From the NCBI GenBank assembly GCA_019096195.1, contig JAGTXK010000091.1, forward strand, positions 186,001-250,000: a stretch of 64,000 nucleotides of DNA, in the 5' to 3' direction. This DNA is from Boletus sp. NGJ. Lineage: Eukaryota; Basidiomycota; Agaricomycetes; Boletales; Boletaceae. Below the pieces are notes generated by a model. It did no database searches and was not told the origin of the DNA. It saw only the letters and a program-made list of their open reading frames with translations. Position 1 is the first letter of the stretch; the number at the start of each line of letters is the position of its first letter. Positions 12,414 to 23,721 of the stretch are shown piece by piece. Made by a program: the position numbers and the translations under genes.

Positions 12414-15400
12414 ATGTATGTGCGTCCGGACAGACCACTTGTCGTAAAGTGTACGTTTGACCGGTGGAACAAGCACATTAGCTTTGCATCGGCCAAGAAC
12501 TGTTCTTACGACCTGTTGAAGAATAAGGTGTGCTCAATATCAAGTTTTAAATGCCTACAAGCTAAAGAAACCGTTCGTACACATTGACATTGTGTAGATC
12601 GAACAGTGCTTCTCCCTCTATGCTACTCCCTACGTGATCTCCTACAAGGATGATGATGGCGAAGTCACCGACATTTCAACGGAATCGGATCTCACAGAGG
12701 CCGTCCAATATTTCCAGGCTGGCTCGGATGACCCGCCCCTGTCTTCCGCAGCATCTATACTCTCGGGGAGGAGTTTTGGCAGCAAACGACGCATCACTCT
12801 ACGAGTTCATCTAACGGTCGACTACGATGGCCCCAGCTTGAGCGATACATCAAGCCTCGCCAGCTTGGAGGAGTACAAGGGCAGAAACAAGAGCAACGGC
12901 GAACTCAGTTGGACGGAAGTGGGGTCAGCCGGCGAAATTGAAGACGATCGTTCCCATACCGCTTCGCCTTTCGAACATGTTCTTTCCTTGTCGGCGCAAG
13001 ACAGAGGAGCAGCATGGCTCCGGGATCAGAACGAACGTACCATCAAGGCCATGCTTGGCGCTACACCTGAGCCATCAGAATCTGACTCTCAATCAGTATC
13101 CACTGGCATGTCTTACTCGGAGGAGCAGCGTTCGCAAGAGAACATAGACGGCGACCTTGCGCTGCAACGGGATCCTCGGGGAAAGTATTATTACTCCTAC
13201 ACCGGTGGGAGCTCTTCCGCGCATGATTCAGGATACGGAGACGGGTTAAGTATCAAGGATGAGAATGAGCCTTCTGCGAGCTCGTCGTCCGGGCACGTGC
13301 GACCAAACAGCATGCATCTCAATTGGCTTGCTTCGCAGCAGAAAATCCACGATGAAGACCCTGCTGGAGGCTCCACCATATCTTCTAGTTCGGAGCAGAT
13401 CCCCTTCACCATCCCCTCCGATATTATCCCGGAAGTCCTCCAATTCCTCCCCCCTGTTGTACCTCCGCCCGGCACGCTTACGACGTGTTCCGAGTGTGGT
13501 GTGATGCTAGATGCCATTCGCTATGTATGCGCGATGTGTGGAGAAAAGGAACCAGTATGCAATTCACTCGTGCCGAACGGATCGAATCTTGATATTGGCA
13601 AAGGGAAGGAGAGGAGTTCAGATGTCGTCCATTCTCACCCACCCTCTGCACAACAGACCTTTCAGCTTCCGTCCTCACTACCATCATCAGGAACGGACTT
13701 GACAATCAGCTACAGTCCTCCAGATAGCCGTAATGAACATCCCAACAATAAGCCTCTGCCTTGTCTCCCATCCTCGACCCTGACGTCGTATAATTCTCGA
13801 GGATACGGACCTCTATCTGAGTCAGAGAATATGGGCTACGAACTTTGTTCTGGATGCATAGAATCCGCGGGTATTTACCACGCGCTTTGTGCTAGTACCG
13901 AACGGGTGGGCAGTATTGGCCCGGGGCTCACCTCACCTGAGGATGCAATGTCGTTATGGATACGTTCTGCGCCGCGACACAAGGGGCAACTCCGCCATGC
14001 GTATTTCGAGAAAGTATGGGGATATCGAGGTTGGGACGATGTCGGTGCGTACTAGACCTCCATTTCTGAATGTTTGTTGTCTTAACAACGGAGGGAGTCG
14101 ATTTCAGAACAGGAAGATATGCTGACATGTCAATGTTCAACTTGCAATACCGCAATTACTGGGAAGCGTTACAAGTGTGCATCTTGCAAGAAATTTAACC
14201 TTTGTCGCGCCTGTTATAGGTTCTTGGGAATTTCCTTTTCGTTTTGACCACTTACATGCTGATCGGTCCTGTGTTTCCAGTCAAGTTCACGACATACATC
14301 CTGCCCACGCTTTCTTCCTCGTGCTAGAGAAACCCACAAGGTCGAAGAGTGAACCCGAATATCTACCCGCTATGGTGACGATGCACGACACCAACGAAGA
14401 ACGATGTACGCATAGCTCCTACGTCTTCCCGTTTTTATCTAACACGTGTGTTGCTCCGCAGCCATGAAGCACCCAGGTGTCAAATGCGCGCAGTACATCC
14501 TTACCTTGATACATCTTTGTAGTTGTTGATTTTTTACCTCCGCAGTTGCCTCCAAGACATTCTGGGCGCCCGCTTTCACTGTGCAGTTTGTGATTCTGTC
14601 GACATCTGCTCTAACTGCGAATCAGCAGGACTTCCAGGGAACCTAGATTCGTCCGATGCAGGGCACTTATCTTCGCATATTATGATAAAGGTCTGTTCAC
14701 GCAATTCCTCGAGAATATACGTCTATCTAATATGCAATAGATTCCCTACCCACTCGAAACTCAGGAAGTTCAGACTGCTTCGCGCCGCGCCATCCATCTC
14801 TGGACTGGCCGGGATGCTGCACATGTTCTCACTACAACCCACTCGAAACCCTCTTCAGTCTATTCTTCCTACGCGCAAACTGTAGTGGGTTCTCGCATGC
14901 AGCTCATCACGCAAGATGATCCACCAGAAGACCATCGAATAATTTGTGATGGATGCCATGAGGTTCGTGTACGAACCGGGCTCCCGGGACAGTTCGCCCA
15001 CAAATGACTCTTTGACAGACCATCTTCGGAATAAGGTACCAATGTGCAACATGCCCCTCCTCGCCTAGCGCATTCAGTTTGGTCCGTGTTATCTCGTACC
15101 ATAGTGCAAAACGTCAGCTGACTATAGCGAACAAGTGTGCTTCTTGCGAGGAGCGCTCGTATATGCTTCACGATCCTATGCACTCGTTCTTCAAACTTCC
15201 TCGGCGAGTTCATCGCCCACTCCAGGCCCCCTCTGGGTTCTTGCCTAAGCTGTATGCCCATCTTGTTCCTGTACAGACTGCAAAGCCTGAACATCTTTTG
15301 ATAGATACAAAGTCCCCGCCGGGCCCGTGGGTGGCCTTGCTCCGTACACAGACCCGAAAGGTTTGCGAGAACGTCGCTTTGCGGAACCTGCTTTCTTATC

Positions 15401-15758
15401 TACACACAGAATACCTATCCTTTCTTGTCCATTCCACGGCACTTTGTGACCGCTGTCTGGAACGCATTTGTGGTGCCTGGTTCCGATGTGCATATTGCGC
15501 AAAGGATCTGTGTGGACACTGTGAAGCTCTCGATACACATGATAAAGCACATTTATTTGTAGTCTTCAAGGCACCAGTAAGATCCACAATTTTTTGCATT
15601 AAAACCCATGCTGACTAGCGTTTCTCACTAGATTGATATGCCGCAATTCCGGTAAGATTCAGGTTGTCTACAGGAAAAATTTGACCAACATCTATGGCAG
15701 ACAGTTTGCAAACTTGGAAAACCCTGCACCTATTATCCCCTTCCCTGTGTACTGGTAG
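12414..15758 (+). CDS. PB1 domain plus five ZZ zinc fingers, NBR1-like
   Basis: Probable adaptor protein related to the NBR1 cargo-receptor class. The start MYVRPDRPLVVKCTFDRW (ATG 12414) opens a PB1 domain running through an intron (about 12528-12598) to DDDGEVTDISTESDLTEAV. A long Ser-rich linker follows. Cys pairs then define five ZZ fingers: CSECG...CAMCG with CSGC (divergent, long insert); CSTCNTAITGKRYKCASC (about 14135); CAHCLQDILGARFHCAVC (about 14485-14600); CDGCHE with CATC and CASC (about 14950-15150); CDRCLERICGAWFRCAYC (about 15450). The tail QFANLENPAPIIPFPVYW ends at TAG 15756-15758. I see no NBR1 four-tryptophan domain or LIR motif. The 3' end is less certain because small exons could follow. 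Confidence 0.8.
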
Positions 15759-15920
15759 AAAGGTTCAACAAGACCAGAACATATACATATATCCCCAATA
15801 CGACATCGGTTGGATTTGCATTAGTACCAGTGTAATAACATTGGTTTTACTCCCCCCGGACCTGTACGAAATTGAGGTACGGGGAAAGTTGGTCTGAGGC
15901 TGATCAGAAGCGCCGTAAAC

Positions 15921-16523
15921 TCAGCTCTTTTTAAATCCTGTTCCGTGGATCTCAGCACAAAAGATACCCCGACCCGAAACGAAAGCACGAACCGAGTCTT
16001 CTCCTCTCGTAGAACAAGTCCGTCCTGCTAGCACCAAGATTCACGATCTTCGGACACCCATCACGATCTTTCTCGAGTCTTGTGCACTCTGCACAGTAAT
16101 ATGCGTCCGAAATACCTGAATAAGTTGAATTAGTCAGGTACGAGTTTGAAGAATGGGAAAGAGGAGCAGTACCTGGAGAACCACAGATGATACATCTGCC
16201 GCCATAGGTCCCAAAGTTACACTCATCGCATATACGAACGAGTGTCTCAGGGCGAACATAAGAGTCGCAGACGGGGCTGTAACGGTCTTAGCGAAGGACC
16301 TGGATACGATTCGAGGAGATGCTCACCATTTACCGTCGCATTTTTCACACAAACGTCCGATAGCTGAGGAGTATACCAGTCAGTAACAGCGAAACTAGTT
16401 TACACGAGGTTACGCACCGATTCCAGGCTGACGCCTGCACATAATCAGATCTGTGTGAGTTTATGAGACAAGATAACTTATCAGAATCGACAGAGCACAC
16501 TCACCGGGATGATGCTTCGACAT
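15921..16523 (-). CDS. RDS3: PHF5A/Rds3, SF3b subunit of the U2 snRNP
   Basis: Small zinc-knuckle protein of the SF3b complex that helps recognise the branch point. The gene is split into six exons: 16523-16505, 16450-16418, 16363-16327, 16276-16173, 16115-15993 and 15937-15921. Joined in phase they give exactly 110 residues plus stop, the usual length. Visible conserved stretches are [89 protein letters not shown] and the terminal RRRLGFKKS. Multiple CxxC pairs form the three zinc sites of the knot. The last donor is the unusual GTTCGT. It is divergent from the phosphatase gene with 187 bp between start codons. No exon exceeds 123 nt, so ORF scans miss the gene. Confidence 0.95.
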
Positions 16524-16710
16524 GGCTGTATGTGGTCAAAGCTGCCCGAGTCCGGTGGATTCGGATGGCCAAGCAGGTTGTTGATGGTTGTTGTCTGCCA
16601 TGGACGGGTGGCGGTGCTGAGGCACCTTGGCCCAGACTGTTTGCAGACACGGCGGCGAGAAAATATACGTGCACTGATGAAACGAGGGTCTCCCTCTACT
16701 CCGCACTGCC

Positions 16711-17435
16711 ATGATCTCCTTCCCAACATCCAGTTGGAAGCCCTCTCTCGTCCAGAGGACGACAGCTCGGCGTCCCAGAAACGATTCAGATGACACCCAC
16801 GGTCGTGTTGTAACCGCCATCACCCCTCGTCTGTACCTGTCCGATCTCTACACAGCTCGAGCAGCAGGCAACCTGGAACGGCTCGGCGTAACGCACATTG
16901 TGTCCGCCATTGAGCCAGACTTGCGCAAGGATTTCGGAGACAACGTGACGGTCATGCACGTCCCCATCCGCGACGACGTGAACACCAACATTACTCAATG
17001 GTTTGATACAGTTGTCAAGTTTATTCGAGAGGCGCTGGACGCAGATGAGAAACACAAAGTCCTCGTGAGTGGGCATACGCTAGCTTGGCGTTGTGTGTCG
17101 ATCTGAAGATGTATGAGCAGGTCCACTGCCAGCAAGGCATATCCCGATCCGCTACCCTCGTTTGTGCCTACTTGGTTGCCACAACGCCGATGCAAGCCAT
17201 GGAAGCGATCGCGCACATACAGGCGAAACGTGGCATAGTTGCACCTAACATCGGTTTCCGGCGTCAGCTGATGGCCTGGGAACGTCAGTTTGACGACGCG
17301 AAGGCGAGGGCAGCAGAAGAGCAGCGGAAGCAAGCCAGAGGTATGGGAGTTTTGGTTAAGGCCCTGTCGAAGTGGGTGGGCAAGAGCAAATCAAGAAGAC
17401 TTTCGAAAGGGCGTTTGCACGACCCAGAAACTTGA
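16711..17435 (+). CDS. dual-specificity protein phosphatase
   Basis: Cysteine-based protein phosphatase of the atypical DUSP class. Two exons, 16711-17064 and 17121-17435. The domain begins ITPRLYLSDLYTARAAGNLE and continues VTHIVSAIEPDL. The general-acid Asp probably lies in VPIRDDVNTNI. The splice brings Leu before the active-site loop VHCQQGISRSATLVCAYLV, which matches HCxxGxxRS(A/T). RRQLMAWERQFDDAKARAAE follows, then a basic tail WVGKSKSRRLSKGRLHDPET, giving about 222 residues. The basic C-terminus may aid membrane or nucleic-acid association (inference). No kinase-interaction motif is seen and the substrate is unknown. Confidence 0.93.
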
Positions 17436-17918
17436 GCGCTGAGTGTTAAGCTATGACTCTCGACACTGTTTTAGTGCGACTTTGTTATTGACGAACGGGC
17501 CGGGGGTGCTGTATGATGGTGGTCATGATACGCTACGTACATTTATTTCTCTAGGTCTAATAATCTGTACCTACTACCTACCTTGGAAGTTCCATACCTA
17601 CGCTGACCTCATCCGGAGTACGCGTTACATAATCACACACGTCCCGACGACGCTACACGACGAGCTCACTTGAGTCCACAACGAACACACACACTACCAG
17701 TCGGATGGACATTCCTTGAAAAACACGCACGCGACGCAACCATAGCCTCTACGGGATACACAGATCAAGCATAGACGCGGAAAGAGTGGGCTAATAGCGT
17801 AGCAACAAGGCCCAGACACCAGCCCAGCCGGTCTCTTTCAAACTACTAATAATCTCTCGCCGCTACCACAAAATTTATACCACTTCGTACCCGACTGCCG
17901 TCGCCTGCCAAATCTAAA
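17436..17918. other. intergenic, 483 bp
   Basis: Spans the phosphatase 3' flank and the promoter region of the next gene. CT-rich stretches occur shortly before the ATG at 17919. I see no coding exon, RNA gene or repeat. Confidence 0.5.
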
Positions 17919-19217
17919 ATGCACACTAGACATTCTTCCAACTCTCCCCGCAAACCATCCCGCCACCCTTCCGCATCCTCCAACTCTGCCCTCGCTCATT
18001 CCACCCCTCTATCCACGCTTGATCAGGGCATCGCCGTCCCTTCCGGTGCACATTCTTTGGCCCATGAGCTTGCATTTGCGTTGATGCCCGATCCTGCCGG
18101 TGGCGCGTCCAGGCTATTGGCTGAAGAATTCGGCATCGAATATGATGAAGGTGCCGAAGGCATCGACGACGACCCTTTTGCTAGACATAGCAACGGGGAC
18201 GCTAATGTAGATACTGCCCATGGAAAAGTCCTCGATGGGGGCGCCAGCTTGGCGGATGAGCTGGGTGAAAGCACTCCAGGGGGCAGTCTAGCAGCCGAGC
18301 TCGGCAGCGTCGTTGACGACGAGCTGCACGATCAAGATGACGGTGGCATTCGCAACCACAGCGACGACGAAGATGACGACGCGATCCGGCGTGCTGCACT
18401 AGCTCAGGATGCCATGGAGGTTCTCGCGCAGAACCTTGCGTCGACGGATAGGTTTCTTGCACACCTGCGGGCCATCGACACGACCTTTACCCTCGAGAAC
18501 CTCACAACTGATATGATCAGTGGGCTCAACGATGCCGTGCATGACCGCGAGGGGCAAGCGCGCGAACTCATCTCACACGACCGCGATCTGAAGCGTATCG
18601 CCACGGAAGTAGGAGGTATGGATGTGCTTGGTGATCTTGATCCCCTTGAGGGATCTCTCTCCGAAGATGAGCCAGAGCAACAACCTCGGGAGTCGTTTAA
18701 GCTCGAGTCTGTCGCAGAGGAGGAGGATATTGTGGAAGGGGACTCGGTATATGCCCCCTCATTACCCTCGTCTCCCCAAAAACCCTTCTTCGCACCCACA
18801 TGCACATCTACATCCCCGTCTTCCGCATCACTACCCCCATCGAAACCTTCAAACAAGGCGTCTCAACAACCCCAGTCGTCCATATCCACTCTCAATACTG
18901 CCCTCCCATCGATGACTCATATGCGCTCCCATACAGCGTCCTTCCTCGCGTCACTCACGATCATATCTGAGCAATCTCAGGTGAACAGCGCAGCTACCGC
19001 TGATGCGGGACGCAAGATTCGTTCTGTGAAGAACCAGCTTGCCAAGTGGAAAATAGAAACGGAAGGTGCGGAGAGGAGCCGGTCGAGGATTGAGAAGTGG
19101 GAGGCCGAGAGCATTGGACGGAGAGATGGACGGGTGGTGGTAGACGAGCACATGAGAGCCTTTGAAAAGGCCATCTCGGAGGCGAAGATGAAGACGCAAG
19201 CTATAATGGCGCGTTGA
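17919..19217 (+). CDS. unrecognised acidic coiled-coil protein, 432 aa
   Basis: Single uninterrupted frame, rare in this intron-rich window; the first ATG follows a CT-rich leader. Not recognised. The N-terminal 50 residues are Ser/Pro-rich. A motif of the form (S/L)LA-E-(L/F)G recurs four times: SLAHELAFAL, RLLAEEFGIEY, SLADELGEST and SLAAELGSVV. An acidic stretch follows, then a helical region AMEVLAQNLASTDRFLAHLR. After a Pro/Ser-rich spacer there is a second helical segment, SVKNQLAKWKIETEGAERSR, likely coiled coil, ending KTQAIMAR. No signal peptide, membrane segment or catalytic motif is visible. It could be a basidiomycete-conserved scaffold protein; I assign no function. Confidence 0.75.
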   Translation: MHTRHSSNSPRKPSRHPSASSNSALAHSTPLSTLDQGIAVPSGAHSLAHELAFALMPDPAGGASRLLAEEFGIEYDEGAEGIDDDPFARHSNGDANVDTAHGKVLDGGASLADELGESTPGGSLAAELGSVVDDELHDQDDGGIRNHSDDEDDDAIRRAALAQDAMEVLAQNLASTDRFLAHLRAIDTTFTLENLTTDMISGLNDAVHDREGQARELISHDRDLKRIATEVGGMDVLGDLDPLEGSLSEDEPEQQPRESFKLESVAEEEDIVEGDSVYAPSLPSSPQKPFFAPTCTSTSPSSASLPPSKPSNKASQQPQSSISTLNTALPSMTHMRSHTASFLASLTIISEQSQVNSAATADAGRKIRSVKNQLAKWKIETEGAERSRSRIEKWEAESIGRRDGRVVVDEHMRAFEKAISEAKMKTQAIMAR

Positions 19218-19578
19218 GGGAGTGAAAATGGGATCATCTCTGGTTGAGGTGTATCTGACATTGCATACCCGCACAGCGACTAGTATCCCCTCGCACACTT
19301 ACGGGTATACCAGTGCATCGATACTTTCGTTTTGTATTCTATCCGACTAGCCTCCTTGCACAGATACCCTACATATACACGTACCAGTCGCCGTGATTGT
19401 TGGTTGCCTATCCCTTTGCGGTGGTGCAACATGACACCCTTATTAAGCTAGGTCTTATTATCTGAATCGTCCCGGTAGGAAGCAGTCGGAAGACATTCAA
19501 ATCAATATCTCATCCACAAGCGCAGTATACTCTCCAATCATTGCGGGGCACTCATTCAGAGAGACGAGCATTATAGAC
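19218..19578. other. intergenic, 361 bp
   Basis: Tandem-oriented gap between the coiled-coil gene and MED4. Contains the terminator of the former and promoter of the latter; no coding or structural feature recognised. Confidence 0.45.
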
Positions 19579-20410
19579 ATGACCTCGTCGCAGGAGACCA
19601 TGTCCATGACGGACGCACTCACAACACCACTCGCGGCCATCGCCACACTCTCCAGCACACTCTTCCAGTCCATGTCTTCTCCACACCCGCATGCCAAGCC
19701 CAGCATCGCTCCGCCACCCATCTCCGCCTTCTTTACTGTTGAAGCGTCTCTCGCACACGCGCTGGCAGAAACAGCCTTGCACCAAAGACGACAAAAACGG
19801 ATTGAGGAGCTCATCGCAGAGATTGGTGTGCTTGAGTCAAGATGGCGCTGGATTGTCGAGCGCATTGAACAAGGGAAGAGGGAACTGGAAACTGTGGTTA
19901 GGGAGGGCGAGGAGAGGATCGAGGGGATACGAAAGGCGAAAGAAGGTGAGCAGATGTTTTCTACGTTGGCCTCGTTTGCATGCCCAAGAGTACATGATCT
20001 GTAGCGTCGATACCCTATCCCGAACTGCTCGCGTACGCGCAATCACTCAGTGCGTTCACGTCTGCCCCGCCGAACATGCCCGACCCAAATGCTCCGCTAA
20101 ATGCGATGCACGGTGCACCTGTCCCCCTGTTCTTCCCGCCGTTCCCCAATGAAGAGAAGATGAGGAGGGGCAGACTGAATGTTGAAAAGCCTCTTGGAGG
20201 GCTCGGGGAGAGTCATAGCGTGAAACGTGAGTGCTCGTGTACAGGGTTGATCGACCCGAGTTATAATATTTTCTCGCAGCCCGATCACCATCGCCAAAGC
20301 CAACGCAAGCGACGCGGGACCGCCCTGGTGTTAATCCGTACCGACACGAAGTACGCACGCAAACGCAGACGGTCTTTGACCTGGACTTGGATCTCAACCC
20401 GGACTTGTGA
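19579..20410 (+). CDS. MED4: Mediator complex subunit 4
   Basis: Middle-module subunit of the Mediator transcription coactivator. Three exons, 19579-19945, 20005-20226 and 20280-20410, give 239 residues. The N-terminal part has a helical stretch ending in RRQKRIEELIAEIGVLESRW and a following helix IVERIEQGKRELETVVREGE, the family's coiled-coil core. The second exon opens with IPYPELLAYAQSLSAFTSAP, the signature Med4 segment, followed by PNMPDPNAPLNAM and PVPLFFPPFPNEEKMRRGRL. The C-terminus is acidic and hydrophobic, FDLDLDLNPDL. Exon phases agree at both joints. Identification rests on domain order and the AYAQSLSAFTSAPPN block. Confidence 0.88.
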
Positions 20411-20519
20411 ATAGCTGTGATTAGTAGATTACATAACTGCTGTTGTACTCGTCCTATTCATTTGCATTGAATAGTTCTTGAATCATTTCGTTTTTTTTAT
20501 TGTCTCAGTTATCAATTGA

Positions 20520-21624
20520 ATGGCCGGCTATTTCTCGAATCACTCCCAGCCTCAGACCCGCTTCAGTTCCCAGCAACCCCAGTCCAATCCGCCACCGTCC
20601 ACTGCACCAGTCGTCCACCAGGACCCTCCCAAAGCCCGTCTCCCCGCAAGCCGCCACTTCTCCACCTCTCTAGCAAACCGTGATCCTGAGCCTGCGCTCA
20701 CCAAAACAGCTGGCTCATCCCCCTCATCGGGCACGGTACACCCTCTGCGGAACACGTATGTTCGTGCTCATACCTATCTCCCGTCTCCGTGCTTACCCTT
20801 TGGACCACTTTGATCGAAATCATCTCTAGTTGGACTTTTTGGTTCCGCCAGCAACGTGCTCCAGGAAATAAGATCACAAACTACGAGGAGGGGATCAAAA
20901 AAGTTGCATCCTTTTCTTCTGTCAGTTTCTCTTTGTCACTGTGCTTCCATCTTCCTCAATCCTTGCTCCCAGGTTGAATCCTTTTGGTCCTTGCACACTC
21001 ACATCTCTCCGCCGTCTTCCCTCGTACCCACAACCGACTATCTTTTATTCCATGCAGGCGTGCGTCGCCCCGTCTGGGAAGATCCTCTCAACCGTGCTGG
21101 CGGAAAATGGATTATCCGTCTAAGGAAGGGTGTTGCTGACCGTGTATGGGAGGATCTCGTATGTGGTGTCGTGGGTGATATGTTTGACGAATGTGGAAGG
21201 GGCCGCCTCAAGGCGGACGGTGACAATGGTGGCAACGAGGACGAGGACGGCGAAGAGTGGCCAGAGATCAGTGGGTGCACGATCAGCGTCCGACAGAGTG
21301 AGGATATCGTGTCTGTCTGGAATCGCGTCGAGGCGGATACAAAAGTACGTGAAAAGATAAGGTGGGTACAACACTCTCGTTTACCTCTGTCGGAAACGTG
21401 TACTCCGTAACTCATGACGATACATTGGACAGGGATACAATACGTTTGGTCCTCAATCTACCGGCTTCTACAATAATGGAGTACAAATCGAACAATGGTA
21501 CTTTGTTTCGTACTTCTTCCCGATACCTTTGTCCGGTTAACTTGGTACCCCCGACGCAGACTCGATGCAGGACAAGTCCTCATTTCGTAACTCCGCCATT
21601 GAACGCACGCCTCCTGTTCCCTGA
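20520..21624 (+). CDS. eIF4E-family mRNA cap-binding protein (4EHP-like)
   Basis: Binds the m7G cap; most like the class II (4EHP/eIF4E2) or divergent fungal branch. Five exons, 20520-20755, 20830-20920, 20973-21361, 21433-21497 and 21560-21624, give 281 residues. After a Gln/Pro/Ser-rich N-terminus comes HPLRNTWTFWFRQQRAPGNK, where the cap-stacking Trp positions can be traced, then NYEEGIKKVASFSSVESFW, with Val-Glu-Ser-Phe-Trp crossing an intron. The cap pocket block RRPVWEDPLNRAGGKWIIRL is classical. An acidic insertion (DNGGNEDEDGEEWPEI) interrupts the domain, and the C-terminus is TIRLVLNLPASTIMEYKSNN plus a short tail. It may act in translation repression or as an alternative initiation factor (inference). 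Confidence 0.93.
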
Positions 21625-21987
21625 TTGGCTGCAAACACGGGGCTGAGCACTTGGTGGTGCCAGAGTTGACTAGGCTGCTGGGCAGCGGTCCACTTTGTTT
21701 TGAAATTACTCGGTCGTGTGCACAGACATAGCCACCGAAAACAGATTGGAGTTTGTCCGAGATGTACATCTTTACATTAGGCGGGAGAAGCCCTTCACGC
21801 TGGAGTGATGACCACGAACGTTGAACGTTGACACTCAAGGCCATATGGTTAGCAGCGGGCTGAGAGGTGATACATTATTGAAATATTGACAAGGGAACGA
21901 GAGCAGACTCCAATTCGACGAGAATACAATACGACAAGACGTAGCCTTTGAAGCTTGAAGCTTGAAGTCATCTCTGCGACGATCCGT
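21625..21987. other. convergent 3' intergenic region, 363 bp
   Basis: Lies between the stops of the eIF4E-family gene (+) and the TMEM14 gene (-). A small direct repeat, aagcttgaagcttgaag, sits near 21950-21967. Nothing else is supported. Confidence 0.5.
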
Positions 21988-22428
21988 TCAAGCACTGAAG
22001 CGCAGGTCATACAGCGTTTTTCCATAGTAGGCACCCGCACCAGCGCTGGTCAGCGCCAGAACGACAGGAACAGGTCCTTTGGTGACTCGGGGGAGTGAGG
22101 ACATCAACAAAAGGGCGGAGGCACCTGTTCGACAACATCGAACACTAAGATGAACCGGACTTGGCAATAGTAGAAGAGCCTCACCAAGAGCGCCTTCGAT
22201 CCCATTGGGAGTACCCTTCTTGATTTGCTCTGCACTCCAGATGTAGAGCGCACCGACACTAGACACAACATGGTAAACTTTCGGTAGAGGGTTGGCAGGA
22301 GTATGAGCCTACCCAATTCCAGCTATGAGGGAGGGGAGAGAACGTGTCCTAAGATAGCCGGTCAATCCGCCGGTGATGCACAAGACCCCGACCGAGTACG
22401 CTGGGATGGCAGACTGCGGAACTGGCAT
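21988..22428 (-). CDS. TMEM14 family membrane protein
   Basis: Small integral membrane protein of the TMEM14/UPF0136 family, which in animals sits in the mitochondrial inner membrane and supports porphyrin or fatty-acid transport. Three exons, 22428-22313, 22258-22185 and 22124-21988, total 327 nt and 108 residues, a typical length. Membrane segments: AIPAYSVGVLCITGGLTGYL, then GIGVGALYIW, GASALLLMSSL and VVLALTSAGAGAYYG. The family motif (R)TRSLPSLIAG is present and the end is KTLYDLRFSA. It shares a 223-bp gap with the divergent methyltransferase gene. The role in this fungus is inferred only from the family. Confidence 0.88.
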
Positions 22429-22651
22429 GTCAGTTCTAGGGAGTGAGCGAGTTCGAATAAGCTTGCCATGGTTTAATGGATATTCAAGTGGGCTTACAGA
22501 TACAAGTTTGAATGAGAATGTCGTGTCGAGAATGCAACGCAGGCGTGTGATCATGATCACCATTGCATTACGCTATCCTTCATTAGTCACACCTCGTAAA
22601 TACTAGTATACCGTGACTGACCCTGCGCTCGACTTAACACTGGTTAGCATC

Positions 22652-23721
22652 ATGCCGCTTCCCCAGAAGAACAAAGAATATGGCACTAAAGAGTATTGGT
22701 GAGAGCTGTCATACGTTGACTAGTACCTCCCGATCATCCAATCGAGTAGGGATTCGAGATATTCCCAGTGTGTCTCTACCACGCAGAGCTCTGATAACGG
22801 ATTACCTGACTGAGAGCAATAGAGAAGATCCAGATACCTCTTTTGACTGGTTCAAATCCTATGATGATCTGTCTACCCATCTAGGTCTCTTGATACCTAA
22901 CAAGACGGCCAGGATATTGATGCTCGGATGCGGAAACTCAAAGTTCTCGGAAGACGTGGGTGAAATAACCACTTGCCAGTTCGCGGTATTAAGACGCGCG
23001 CGGCTTGCTAGATGTGGGAGGATGGCTACAGAAATATTGTCAACATTGACGTCCGTCATCAAATTGTCACCAACCACGGCCTGTCTCCATTCTCACTATT
23101 TCATAGTATTCGGCGGTCGTCATCGAACAGATGCGAGCGCGTCATGCCGAGCTGCGACCAGACATGGAATGTGGGTACTGGCTGCTGATTCGGAGTATAC
23201 CTTGATCCTGTACCCACGACTTTGTTGCAGGGCACGAGATGGACGTTTGCGCTTTGTCGTTCGAAGATGCTTCTTTCGACATTGCCATCGATAAAGGTGG
23301 TGTAATTCTGCATGGGGTTTCTCCTAGCTCGGTGCAAACATATCCCACAAAGGAACCATGGATGCGATGATGGCGTCGTCTACCGATGTTTGGGTTTGTG
23401 CATGTTCGATGAAGTTGTGGATACCAGACTCAGAGCGTACCAGAATCCTCCAGAAGATATCATCACGAACTGTACTGCAGAGGTATCCGAAGTACTCAGG
23501 TGCATTTCATCTCCCTGATATCCCGCATGACCAAAACGTTTACCCCATTCCTTGCCAGGATCCTCCGGCCATCTGGCACCTTTCTCTATATTACGTTCGG
23601 TCAACCCCATTTTCGTCGAAAGTTTCTTACAGGTCCGCATTCTTCTGAAACCAGACTAGAAATCAAAGAGCTTGGGGAGTCGTTCCATTATTATATGTAT
23701 ATCTTGCGTAAAGTAGCTTAG
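22652..23721 (+). CDS. METTL13/EEF1AKMT4-like protein methyltransferase
   Basis: SAM-dependent class I methyltransferase of the group that includes the eEF1A lysine methyltransferases. ATG 22652 gives MPLPQKNKEYGTKEYW. An 18-nt microexon (22750-22767) restores WDSRYS, and the next exon starts at 22817 with NREDPDTSFDWFKSYDDL. SAM motif I is RILMLGCGNSKFSED. Later exons supply MWEDGYRNIVNIDYSAVVIE, MRARHAELRPDMEWHEMDV and FDIAIDKGTMDAMMAS. The C-terminal part has ILRPSGTFLYITFGQPHFRR and ends ESFHYYMYILRKVA. Eight or nine small exons; most joints use good GT-AG sites in consistent phase. The first two joints are the least certain. Substrate is inferred from family only. Confidence 0.88.

Noticed and set aside
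18404-18856. 150-codon minus-strand open frame
   Set aside because: Antisense shadow of the unknown coiled-coil protein; Ser-rich low-complexity reading.
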